The notes under the pieces were generated by a model. It worked only from the letters and a program-made list of their open reading frames with translations. It had not been told where the DNA came from and did not search any database. Position numbers and translations under genes: made by a program. 6,422 nucleotides of DNA. Origin: CALEUX01 sp964521525 (GTDB taxonomy: Bacteria; Bacteroidota; Bacteroidia; Bacteroidales; Marinilabiliaceae). Shown here in pieces: positions 1 to 6,422 of the stretch (positions are counted from its first letter, which is position 1; every line of letters begins with the position of its first letter). Location: positions 1 to 6,422 of the forward strand of contig CAZFTD010000184.1 of the NCBI GenBank assembly GCA_964521525.1, in the 5' to 3' direction.

Positions 1-868
1 AAATTTCACGTCCTGCTTGTTTCACGCTCTCAAAGTCTCTACCTTCAACCTCCATTAAATTGATTTCGGCCTGCTCGTGACTGATAAATGAAGATGCTAT
101 TATGGCATTTATTTTTTCTCCATTTGTAGTTCTAAAACCTATAGCAGCACCAGAATGATTACTATAAATTTCAGCAAGGTTTTCTTGAACCTCTCCTTTG
201 CTCCAAACCTTATAAGAATCGAATGGCTTATCAAATTTAACAACAAAGAAATTCTTAAAGTTTTCAGGTACACCTCCGCTATTTTTAGTAGTGAAGCCAA
301 TTATTTTATTCTCTTCGGGGATAATCTTTATGAATGACCCATCGTCAAATGCATCAATAATTATGTAAGAGTGTTCACTTTCAGGAAAAGTAAAACGAAA
401 GCAAGAAGCTCTCTCAGTGGGTGTTATTTCAACAGTTACATCATGACTTCCCATATAGCCACTATAATAATAAGGCTTTACAATTTGCAAACGATGAGAT
501 ACCCAACTAGCTCTATCATCTTCAGAGATTTTAAGCTCTCCGGTAACCGGCATAATTGAGAATTGACCATAATCGTTCATCCATGGGCTTGGCATGTGCG
601 TTTGTTTGAAACCTCTGATTTTTTTATCGTTGTACGAATATTGCCAGCCATCGCCCATTTTACCAGTTTGAGGCGTCCAGAAGTTCATACCCCATGGCAA
701 TGCAATAGCCGGATACACATTTCCATGAGAAAGTGAAAAGTCTGATAGAGTACCCATCATTACATTGACATAATCAATGGGTTGTCTTTCTGAATTTACA
801 ATAGACCGGGCATTACTGGTAAACGATATCAGGCTTACCAAGAACAAGAAACAAGCTTTAAACTTCAT
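1..868 (-). CDS. GH92 family alpha-mannosidase, N-terminal part (cut by window edge)
   Basis: The frame is open from an ATG at 868 to the left edge, giving 289 residues with no stop. Residues 1-20 form a signal peptide: Lys2 and Lys4, a hydrophobic core, and an SNA cleavage site before Arg21. No lipobox is visible, so the protein is probably periplasmic or outside the cell. The mature part matches the beta-sandwich N-domain of GH92: 'VNVMMGT' (34-40), 'YPAIALPWGMNFWTP' (52-66), 'GFKQTHMPSPW' (86-96), and near the edge 'ASSFISHEQAEINL' followed by 'GREI'. GH92 enzymes are calcium-dependent exo-alpha-mannosidases, usually about 750 residues long. The catalytic (alpha/alpha)6 domain and its acidic residues lie outside the window, so activity and linkage cannot be judged. 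A probable terminator separates it from GH9 upstream. Family assignment is confident; alpha-mannoside as substrate is family knowledge. Confidence 0.88.
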   Translation of the reverse strand, partial: MKFKACFLFLVSLISFTSNARSIVNSERQPIDYVNVMMGTLSDFSLSHGNVYPAIALPWGMNFWTPQTGKMGDGWQYSYNDKKIRGFKQTHMPSPWMNDYGQFSIMPVTGELKISEDDRASWVSHRLQIVKPYYYSGYMGSHDVTVEITPTERASCFRFTFPESEHSYIIIDAFDDGSFIKIIPEENKIIGFTTKNSGGVPENFKNFFVVKFDKPFDSYKVWSKGEVQENLAEIYSNHSGAAIGFRTTNGEKINAIIASSFISHEQAEINLMEVEGRDFESVKQAGREI

Positions 869-900
869 AATCCAAATTTTGATTTATTACAATTTAATAA

Positions 901-933
901 CACAGATAAAAATAGAACAAGTCAGATTATAAA
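901..933 (-). promoter_or_regulatory. weak candidate Bacteroidota promoter for the GH92 gene
   Basis: Read on the minus strand, TATCTGTG at 908-901 matches the Bacteroidota -7 element TAnnTTTG at five of six defined positions. TTTA at 933-930 lies 21 bases upstream and resembles the -33 element TTTG. The ATG is 32 bases further on, and the element lies after the terminator-like hairpin, as expected for an independent GH92 promoter. The match is imperfect and could be chance in such AT-rich DNA. No good Shine-Dalgarno sequence precedes the ATG, as is usual in this phylum. Confidence 0.2.
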
Positions 934-960
934 TCTATCATATGCAATAGGGTATATAAC

Positions 961-1000
961 TTAAAAAGGGTCATCGACAAAATGCCGGCACCCTTTTTAA
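961..1000 (-). terminator. probable intrinsic terminator after the GH9 gene
   Basis: TTAAAAAGGGT (961-971) and ACCCTTTTTAA (990-1000) form a perfect 11-bp inverted repeat around an 18-base loop. The loop contains the small palindrome GCCGGC (984-989). On the minus strand the stem ends in a run of five T, 40 bases past the GH9 stop codon. The stem is symmetrical, so it could stop transcription in both directions, although no plus-strand gene approaches it here. Only four of the eleven pairs are strong or close to the loop, so efficiency is uncertain. Confidence 0.65.
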
Positions 1001-1039
1001 TAAATACAAACAAAATAAACTTATAATCAATTTATTATA

Positions 1040-3328
1040 TTAGTTTTCTTTTATAATCTTATGTGTAAAAGTATAGTCTTTGTTTTCAATTAAAAGGAAA
1101 TAAACTCCATCTGAAAGATTGCTTAAATTTAATAAATTACTCTCTTCTGATTTAGATAGTAAAACAACATTTCCATTGGAATCTACCAAAGTGAATAATA
1201 AGTCTTTGCACAAACCATTAGACTCGAGCCCACATACAATATATAAGCGGTCTTTAACGGGGTTAGGATAAACAGAAATTGTTGGATGTGAATAAACTTG
1301 CTGAGGAATCGATACTGAAACACAATTGTCGGAATTCGTAACAGGTACAACGCCGGTATTACCACCTGCACATTGTCCGCATGCATCAATTAATGCCTCG
1401 CCATCCAAATCTCCATTACAATCATATTGAGGATTGACAAAGTTTGCCAGAAGACGTATGTAATTTATCTGGTATCCATTTGCATTCTCGGTTACTTCCC
1501 ATGAATTTAAAGGCCAATTGGAATTGAAATCTTTATAGGATTTTTGAGCGGGCTGGCTTTTGGGTGGTATTATATTTTCGGAAATACATTTTGCGTTATT
1601 GGCTGCAGACCAGCATCCGCCCGGACAACAACTATCCCAGTTATATAGCGGGTTTGGGCCTCCTGTTAAAAAACCAGGTGCAGGACCATACGTCGAAGTT
1701 CCAACGCGATCCCATTTTGCAGAACCATCAGCAAACCATGTGTGGTAAAATTCGCGTACACCGTTTTTAGCTCCATATTTAAACATGTTGGATAGAAAAA
1801 CAAAATTCAAGGGATTAACTCCATGCAAATAATTGACATAACCAACAGCAGCATCTCGCGCATCTTTAGTTCCAAGCGTACCGGTATTAAATCGGCTCAC
1901 ATTCATAAACATATTGCCCTGTTTGCTTTTCGTACTATTACTGCCCCAGGTGTAATCTTTAATATGTGCACGGTATGGATCTTTCCGATTAATAATTGCC
2001 GGGAAATTATCTTCCGAATTCATCATAGAATTGTTGTATCGCAATTTGATTTCCTGAGCAACCGACAGAGTGGCCCCCTCAATAGTTGAATAAAACAAGA
2101 GCATATCCTGATTTTCTGTTTGGAAAGGAAAAGCAAACCACCATTGCATCATATTAACGTTTAAATAATTATCATCAAAAAACTGACGATATTTCACTTC
2201 GCCTGTTGCTGCAAATAAAAAGCAGGCAGCCTGAATCTTTTTGGTAAGTCTTCCATAATTGTTCACTTCTTGCTGTCCGGAAGCAAGACCTTGCGAATTA
2301 TAAGGTGGATTAGGATCATTGTTACGGAATAGCACGTTAGGGTTTGCGTCTGCCCAATCCCAGGCTTTAATGGCGGCATCTTTCAAATCCTGGGCAAAAT
2401 CATTCATCCCAATGGTTTTATATACAACCGATGCAAAGGCATATGCTCCGGCGGCTGTTAAAGTAGCCGAGGTACTCGGCGGCCCATAAAGGCTTTGCCC
2501 TTTAGCAGCCGATGGGGGACTCGCGTGGGACAATCCAACTACGCTGATAACACCTCCATCACTATTTTGTAATCGTAATAAATGCTCCAGCCCCCACTTT
2601 GCTTCATCCAACAAATCAGGAATGCCATTTCCTGACTCGGGAATATTGAAATCATCAGTCCAAACATGAGGATTCTCGATATAGGCATACATCATTCCAA
2701 TCACATAATCAGCCGTCCAGTTGGTATATTTGTTATAATCGCCGGCATCGTACCAACCCCCGCTTACATCGCGTTGGGTTGCCGGGTTACCGGGAGTATT
2801 ATACAAACGCGCCTGCGTGTCCTGCAAGGGCCCCAGGTGACTGGCACCATCGGTCCAACCTTTTTCAGCATAAGGTTGTTCTTTGGCAAAACCTACGCGT
2901 TGATAAAAAAAGGTTCTGACAGCGTGTTTCAGCACTTCATTGTAAACGGAAGGACTAATCCTAAATTCAAAAGACCGTTTATTATTATCAATATCAAGCA
3001 CATAATAACGTCCAGTTTCCGAAACTTCGGAAAAATCGAACCACCAAACCTGATCGCCTGATGAAGGATCAGTACTGCCATTGTTCCAGACAACCGGAGT
3101 GCCAGTAAAAACATGACTATTATTCTTTGCATCAACCAACGCAAAATGACTTCCAGGACTGTATGATTCCTGAGCATCGAACCCTGTTATGGGGTTTCGG
3201 ATTACTGCTACCTTCGGAGCATCGGGCAAATATCCAAACTGATCAACCACGATGAATTGAGTATGTGTTTGAGCTGAAAGCAAAACCGATGTATAAATCA
3301 TCCATAAAAGGAACATATATTTTCTCAT
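1040..3328 (-). CDS. secreted GH9 endoglucanase (cellulase) with T9SS C-terminal sorting domain
   Basis: A complete 762-residue beta-1,4-glucanase. Residues 1-19 form a signal peptide ending 'LLSAQ'. Residues 22-125 fit the Ig-like CelD_N domain ('VVDQFGYLPDAPKVAV', 'TGRYYVLD'). The (alpha/alpha)6 GH9 domain spans about 130-632. 'GGWYDAGDY' carries the paired catalytic aspartates Asp194 and Asp197, the latter equivalent to the general base. 'YHTWF' holds His529 of the substrate-binding region, and 'SWEVTENANGY' holds Glu614, the predicted general acid. An insert with Cys567, 568, 572 and 581 follows 'GFLTGGPNP'. Residues 636-659 are an Asp/Gly/Cys-rich linker, and 683-762 are a T9SS type-A sorting domain starting near 'SVYPNPVKDRLYIV'. 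It is therefore exported by Sec, then by T9SS to the cell surface or medium. The ATG at 3328 is chosen because the signal peptide starts there. Family and export are confident; cellulose rather than another beta-1,4-glucan is inferred. Confidence 0.93.
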   Translation of the reverse strand: MRKYMFLLWMIYTSVLLSAQTHTQFIVVDQFGYLPDAPKVAVIRNPITGFDAQESYSPGSHFALVDAKNNSHVFTGTPVVWNNGSTDPSSGDQVWWFDFSEVSETGRYYVLDIDNNKRSFEFRISPSVYNEVLKHAVRTFFYQRVGFAKEQPYAEKGWTDGASHLGPLQDTQARLYNTPGNPATQRDVSGGWYDAGDYNKYTNWTADYVIGMMYAYIENPHVWTDDFNIPESGNGIPDLLDEAKWGLEHLLRLQNSDGGVISVVGLSHASPPSAAKGQSLYGPPSTSATLTAAGAYAFASVVYKTIGMNDFAQDLKDAAIKAWDWADANPNVLFRNNDPNPPYNSQGLASGQQEVNNYGRLTKKIQAACFLFAATGEVKYRQFFDDNYLNVNMMQWWFAFPFQTENQDMLLFYSTIEGATLSVAQEIKLRYNNSMMNSEDNFPAIINRKDPYRAHIKDYTWGSNSTKSKQGNMFMNVSRFNTGTLGTKDARDAAVGYVNYLHGVNPLNFVFLSNMFKYGAKNGVREFYHTWFADGSAKWDRVGTSTYGPAPGFLTGGPNPLYNWDSCCPGGCWSAANNAKCISENIIPPKSQPAQKSYKDFNSNWPLNSWEVTENANGYQINYIRLLANFVNPQYDCNGDLDGEALIDACGQCAGGNTGVVPVTNSDNCVSVSIPQQVYSHPTISVYPNPVKDRLYIVCGLESNGLCKDLLFTLVDSNGNVVLLSKSEESNLLNLSNLSDGVYFLLIENKDYTFTHKIIKEN

Positions 3329-3386
3329 GGGTAATGAAGTTTAGGTAAGTAACTCGGTCAATGATTTAATATAGAAACGACAAATC

Positions 3387-3411
3387 CCCGCAAATGAATA
3401 CCAGTTGCGGG
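3387..3411. other. hairpin in the GH1-GH9 intergenic gap
   Basis: CCCGCAA (3387-3393) and TTGCGGG (3405-3411) can form a 7-bp stem with an 11-base loop, in the 107-base gap after the GH1 stop and before the GH9 ATG. On the minus strand it is followed by GATTTGTCGTTT, a poor T-run, so it is not a convincing terminator. It could be a weak attenuator or a transcript-stabilising structure between cistrons, which might make GH1 and GH9 levels differ. Function is unproven. Confidence 0.35.
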
Positions 3412-3435
3412 AACTAATGCCAATTAAAATTATAA

Positions 3436-4815
3436 TTAAAGTCCGTTATTTTCAATAACTACTTTAAACCAGATGGCAGATTTTTTTGGTGTTCTCTCCA
3501 ATGTTTTAAAATCGACATAATGCAAGCCAAACCTTTTGGCATAGCCCAACGCCCACTCAAAATTATCGAGGAACGACCACACAAAATAGCCGCGAACATC
3601 CACACCGTCTTCAATGGCTTTATTACATGCTGAGATATAACTTTTTAGATATTCGATGCGTTTGGAGTCATCTACTTCACCGTTTACCATGGTATCGTTA
3701 AATGAACATCCATTCTCGGTTACATAAATTACTGGATGTCCATAGCGTTGATCGATCCATTTTAATAGTTTATACAGACCATAAGGCACAACGGGCCAAC
3801 CCATTTCAGTAACTTCCCAGGCAGGATCGGTGTAAAGATTCACACCTTGATCCTCTGCAAACCCATGATTGGCGTACTCAAATGGGGTTTCGATATTCCC
3901 ATTGGCATTGGCCGCCATAAAAGTGGTATAATGATTAAGGCCTATAAAATCGATTGAGTTTTTCACCAATGCGGTTTCTTCGGCAGAGAAAGAGGGCAGG
4001 ACATCTTTCAAACTCTTACGCATAGACTCAGGATATTCGCCAAAAAACAACGGGTCGGTAAACCATCCAAAATAAAACTCCAATGCCCTTTGTGCAGCTG
4101 CTTTGTCCAGTTCGCTATCAGTTAGGGGTTCGCGCCAATCGCAATTATTGGCAATACCAACAACTCCCTTCTGTGTTTTCCTGAATTCAGAATCATAAAC
4201 CCGGTAAGCTTTGGCATGTGCTAAAATCAGGTGATGACCTGCCAGATACGTATCTTTTCGGGATGATTTGCCAGGGGCAAAAATCCCTTTACCATAACAC
4301 AACATGGCCACTACCCATGCCTCGTTAAAAGTAACCCAATGTTTTACGCGGTCGCCAAACCTGTTGAAACAAAGCCTTGCATAATCGGCATACAGGTCAG
4401 CAGTGACAGGATTGAGCCATCCATCGTGCTCAAACTCAACAGCAAGAGGCAAATCAAAGTGATTAAGGGCCACCCAGGGCTCTATGCCATTGGCAAGAAG
4501 TTCGTCAATCAGATTAGAATAAAACTGAATGCCGGCTTCATTTACCTTTCCTTTACCAGTGGGTAAAATTCGGCTCCACGAAATGGAAAACCGATAGGTT
4601 TTTAGTCCCATCTGCTTCATCAATCTGATGTCTTCTTTAAACCGATGGTAATGATCGCATGCCACCTGACCTGATTCGCCATTGGCTGTTTTGCCTGGTA
4701 TTAAAGTAAAAGCATCCCACACGGAAGGACCTTTACCATCCTTATTCCAAGCACCTTCTATTTGATAAGCCGAGGTAGAAACACCCCATATAAAACCTTC
4801 TGGAAATTTCAACAT
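3436..4815 (-). CDS. GH1 beta-glucosidase, cytoplasmic
   Basis: A complete retaining glycosidase of 459 residues, the usual GH1 length, covering the whole (beta/alpha)8 barrel. From the ATG at 4815, the protein opens 'MLKFPEGFIWGVSTSAYQIEG', the GH1 N-terminal signature with Gln18. His119 is in 'LNHFDLP', the acid/base Glu165 in 'TFNEAW', Asn294 and Tyr296 in 'GLNHYT', the nucleophile Glu367 in 'YVTENG', and Trp413, Glu420 and Trp421 in 'FVWSFLDNFEWALGY'. All glycone-binding positions I can check are present. A TTG four codons upstream (4827) is also in frame. The ATG is preferred because TTG starts are rare in this phylum and the signature begins right after it. There is no signal peptide, so the substrate must be imported. 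It lies 39 bases after the permease gene, as in an operon. Release of glucose from cellobiose or short beta-glucosides is likely; beta-galactosidase or beta-fucosidase side activity is possible. Confidence 0.95.
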   Translation of the reverse strand: MLKFPEGFIWGVSTSAYQIEGAWNKDGKGPSVWDAFTLIPGKTANGESGQVACDHYHRFKEDIRLMKQMGLKTYRFSISWSRILPTGKGKVNEAGIQFYSNLIDELLANGIEPWVALNHFDLPLAVEFEHDGWLNPVTADLYADYARLCFNRFGDRVKHWVTFNEAWVVAMLCYGKGIFAPGKSSRKDTYLAGHHLILAHAKAYRVYDSEFRKTQKGVVGIANNCDWREPLTDSELDKAAAQRALEFYFGWFTDPLFFGEYPESMRKSLKDVLPSFSAEETALVKNSIDFIGLNHYTTFMAANANGNIETPFEYANHGFAEDQGVNLYTDPAWEVTEMGWPVVPYGLYKLLKWIDQRYGHPVIYVTENGCSFNDTMVNGEVDDSKRIEYLKSYISACNKAIEDGVDVRGYFVWSFLDNFEWALGYAKRFGLHYVDFKTLERTPKKSAIWFKVVIENNGL

Positions 4816-4854
4816 AGTATCTGACAATTAATAATAATGTTTAACCAATGCAAA

Positions 4855-5862
4855 TTAAGCCATTGTCTTTGCCAGAACTATCATGCTCAATCCTGTAACA
4901 AAGAAAATAAACATTGCTGCCAGAAACCAGTTAACCAACTTAGTAGCACCGGCAAACTCTCTGAAAACAAACACGCCCCAGATAACTCCTACCATTGTAG
5001 AGCCTTGTCCCAGACCGTATGAGATGGCTATGCCGGCCTTTTCTGCTGCTAAAAGATTAAATAAAAAACCGGTATTAAAAATAAGCCCACCAGATATGCC
5101 AATGAGGTGTTGTTTAATAGTTCCACTTGTAAAATAGTCTTTGTAAGAAGATAGTGCTCCGGACACAGGTTTATACATAAAAAAGGTATTCCATAAAAAG
5201 TTAGATATAAACAGGCCTATTGAAAAAATAATCACCGCAGAATAAGGTGTAAGTTTACCTGCTTCGGGATTACTAAAATCGAGGCTTAAACCCTCGGCAA
5301 CCAACCTGTAAAAAAATGCCATTATTAATCCGGATGCCACAGAAAGCAAAATGCCTTTTAATGATTTTTCTCCTTTTGATGCAGATCTCTTACCCGAAGC
5401 ATAGGCGTTTATTACCATAGCTACCACCACCAATCCTACGCCTCCAAAAAGCCAATACGGATCGCCAACGGGCAACTTTAAATAGTTGAGTACAACACCT
5501 AAAACGAGTGCCAAACCAACTGCTATTGGAAAAGCTACAGAAATGCCTGCCACAGCAATTGCGGCAACAATTAACAGGTTGGACAAATTAAAGACTACAC
5601 CACCTGAAAACGCATACAAAATTGAACGAGAATCAGCCTGGGCCAAATCATCTAAGAGACCACGCCCTTCGTCGCCTCCCATTCCCATGGTGATGCCATA
5701 CAAGACAGCTGTGATTATCATACCTATTGAATAATCCCAGTAATAAAGTGGGAAAGTCCATTTTGGGTTTGTACATTTAGATGTTATGGCCCATGATCCC
5801 CAGCAAAACATGGTAACCACACAAAAAAATATGGCCATTTGGTAAGTATCGACAATAAACAT
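4855..5862 (-). CDS. DMT-superfamily sugar permease (GRP / ureide permease type)
   Basis: A 335-residue integral inner-membrane protein with about ten hydrophobic segments, near residues 8-26, 39-59, 80-101, 104-127, 136-154, 169-190, 208-229, 251-272, 276-300 and 309-332. It matches the glucose/ribose porter and ureide-permease branch of the DMT superfamily by 'CWGSW' (20-24), 'YYWDY' (40-44), 'SVAFPIAVG' (108-116) and, in the second half, 'SYGLGQGSTMVGVIWG' (281-296). This fits the internal duplication of the fold. Start: the ATG at 5862 gives the 'MFIVDTY' opening typical of Bacteroidota members; its leader is A-rich without a Shine-Dalgarno sequence. Such proteins are often labelled multidrug DMT permeases, which the context does not support. 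Its position directly before a cytoplasmic GH1 suggests import of glucose or a short beta-glucoside. Family is confident; substrate is inferred. Confidence 0.85.
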   Translation of the reverse strand: MFIVDTYQMAIFFCVVTMFCWGSWAITSKCTNPKWTFPLYYWDYSIGMIITAVLYGITMGMGGDEGRGLLDDLAQADSRSILYAFSGGVVFNLSNLLIVAAIAVAGISVAFPIAVGLALVLGVVLNYLKLPVGDPYWLFGGVGLVVVAMVINAYASGKRSASKGEKSLKGILLSVASGLIMAFFYRLVAEGLSLDFSNPEAGKLTPYSAVIIFSIGLFISNFLWNTFFMYKPVSGALSSYKDYFTSGTIKQHLIGISGGLIFNTGFLFNLLAAEKAGIAISYGLGQGSTMVGVIWGVFVFREFAGATKLVNWFLAAMFIFFVTGLSMIVLAKTMA

Positions 5863-5912
5863 AGCGTTTAGTTTTTAGTTTAATTTATTGGAATAGCATT
5901 TATTTAAGCTTA

Positions 5913-6422
5913 TTATTCATTCAAGTTGTGCCTGTGTTGATTATATGACTCAATTAAATGTGGCAATTCAGAATTACTATCTAATGGAAATAAAAACCAT
6001 TTTTGATCATAAACCAACGATTCGCCCGGCCTAAGTTTTTTATATTCAGAATGGTGTTCGAGTTCAAGAAGATTATTTTCACCATCAGTGGATGTTTCAA
6101 TGTAAATTTCGATTAAGCCATGATTTGGGTGTATTTTTTCGGGTTTGGCCGGGTTAAAAGACATAACCAGCATTTGGCCGTTATTGGCAGCAACAATATG
6201 CCCGGTTTTGGAGTACATATAAGCTTTTGTCATAAAATCTGAAGAACCTTTAAGGCTGTCATCAGGAATGATAAAAGAGAAATTTTGGTTTTCCAACGAA
6301 TGCGCTACCCGACTTTGTTTTCCAGAAGAATCAAAAGTGAACCATAAGGAGGAATCATTCACATCGGGCACAAAAAAAAGGGTGTTGATATCAAAGCGTG
6401 CGTTTGACCAGATACCCCAGGC
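5913..6422 (-). CDS. DUF4380-like protein, C-terminal part (cut by window edge)
   Basis: The frame is open from the right edge to a TAA at 5913-5915, giving 169 residues. It continues without a stop upstream of the GTG at 6371, so that codon is not a believable start and the true one is outside the window. The visible part is soluble and beta-rich. It begins 'AWGIWSNARFD', then has 'LWFTFDSSGKQ', 'HGLIEIYIETSTDGENNL', 'LELEHHSEYKKLRPGESL' and 'KWFLFPL'. The order of a G-I-W strand, a late 'ELEHHS' strand and a 'LxPGESL' turn recalls DUF4380, a galactose-mutarotase-like beta-sandwich common beside Bacteroidota glycosidases. The recognition is from memory of the fold pattern and is moderate. 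Biochemical function is unknown; sugar binding or epimerase-like activity is only a guess. The permease start is 50 bases downstream, which suggests co-transcription. Confidence 0.5.
   Translation of the reverse strand, partial: AWGIWSNARFDINTLFFVPDVNDSSLWFTFDSSGKQSRVAHSLENQNFSFIIPDDSLKGSSDFMTKAYMYSKTGHIVAANNGQMLVMSFNPAKPEKIHPNHGLIEIYIETSTDGENNLLELEHHSEYKKLRPGESLVYDQKWFLFPLDSNSELPHLIESYNQHRHNLNE

Noticed and set aside
155..559. Two plus-strand open frames of about 60 codons
   Set aside because: They are antisense to the GH92 reading frame, which is continuous and matches its family throughout.
2666..3061. A 131-residue open frame on the plus strand inside the GH9 gene
   Set aside because: It lies wholly antisense to a well-supported catalytic domain, has no recognisable domain, and its composition is what a complementary frame of a coding region gives.
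4816..4827. Extending GH1 four codons upstream to a TTG start
   Set aside because: TTG starts are rare in Bacteroidota, the ATG at 4815 sits directly before the conserved GH1 opening, and no ribosome-binding sequence favours the TTG.
4837..5734. Plus-strand open frames across the permease gene, rich in Thr, Pro and Ala
   Set aside because: They are complements of a membrane-protein coding frame; the biased composition comes from the reverse complement of hydrophobic codons.
5913..6371. A stand-alone 152-residue gene starting at the GTG at 6371
   Set aside because: The frame stays open through the window edge with coding-like sequence ('AWGIWSNARFD'), so this is the tail of a longer gene.
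1..6422. CRISPR array, tRNA/rRNA genes, insertion sequences or phage genes
   Set aside because: No regularly spaced repeats, no tRNA-like or rRNA-like sequence, no transposase or integrase motifs, and no terminal inverted repeats flanking the genes were seen.

Overview
The window is AT-rich bacterial DNA with five protein genes, all on the minus strand. The likely host is a member of the Bacteroidota. The large exported glycosidase ends in a type IX secretion (T9SS) type-A sorting domain, a system restricted to that phylum. The gene starts have A-rich leaders without Shine-Dalgarno sequences, and the gene mix resembles a polysaccharide-utilisation neighbourhood. T9SS use points away from Bacteroides itself, towards environmental Bacteroidales (Marinilabiliales/Prolixibacteraceae type) or Cytophagales. 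That finer placement is inference.

Layout in the direction of transcription, from right to left: (1) the C-terminal 169 residues of a DUF4380-like protein, cut by the right window edge; (2) a complete 10-TM inner-membrane permease of the DMT superfamily, GRP/ureide-permease type; (3) a complete cytoplasmic GH1 beta-glucosidase; (4) a complete secreted GH9 endoglucanase with an N-terminal Ig-like domain, a cysteine-containing linker and a T9SS signal; (5) the N-terminal 289 residues of an exported GH92 alpha-mannosidase, cut by the left window edge. Gaps between genes 1 to 4 are 50, 39 and 107 bases, which fits one transcription unit. A perfect 11-bp inverted repeat ending in a T-run lies between GH9 and GH92 and probably ends that unit, so GH92 probably has its own promoter.

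A working model, which is inference: GH9 at the cell surface cuts a beta-1,4-glucan into oligosaccharides. Short beta-glucosides or glucose cross the inner membrane through the permease, and GH1 in the cytoplasm releases glucose. The DUF4380 protein may be an accessory sugar-binding or epimerase-like protein. GH92 would act on alpha-mannosides and need not belong to the same pathway. No SusC/SusD pair, regulator, mobile element, tRNA, rRNA or CRISPR array was seen. The region reads as an ordinary carbohydrate-degradation locus, and nothing in it clearly amounts to an undescribed system.
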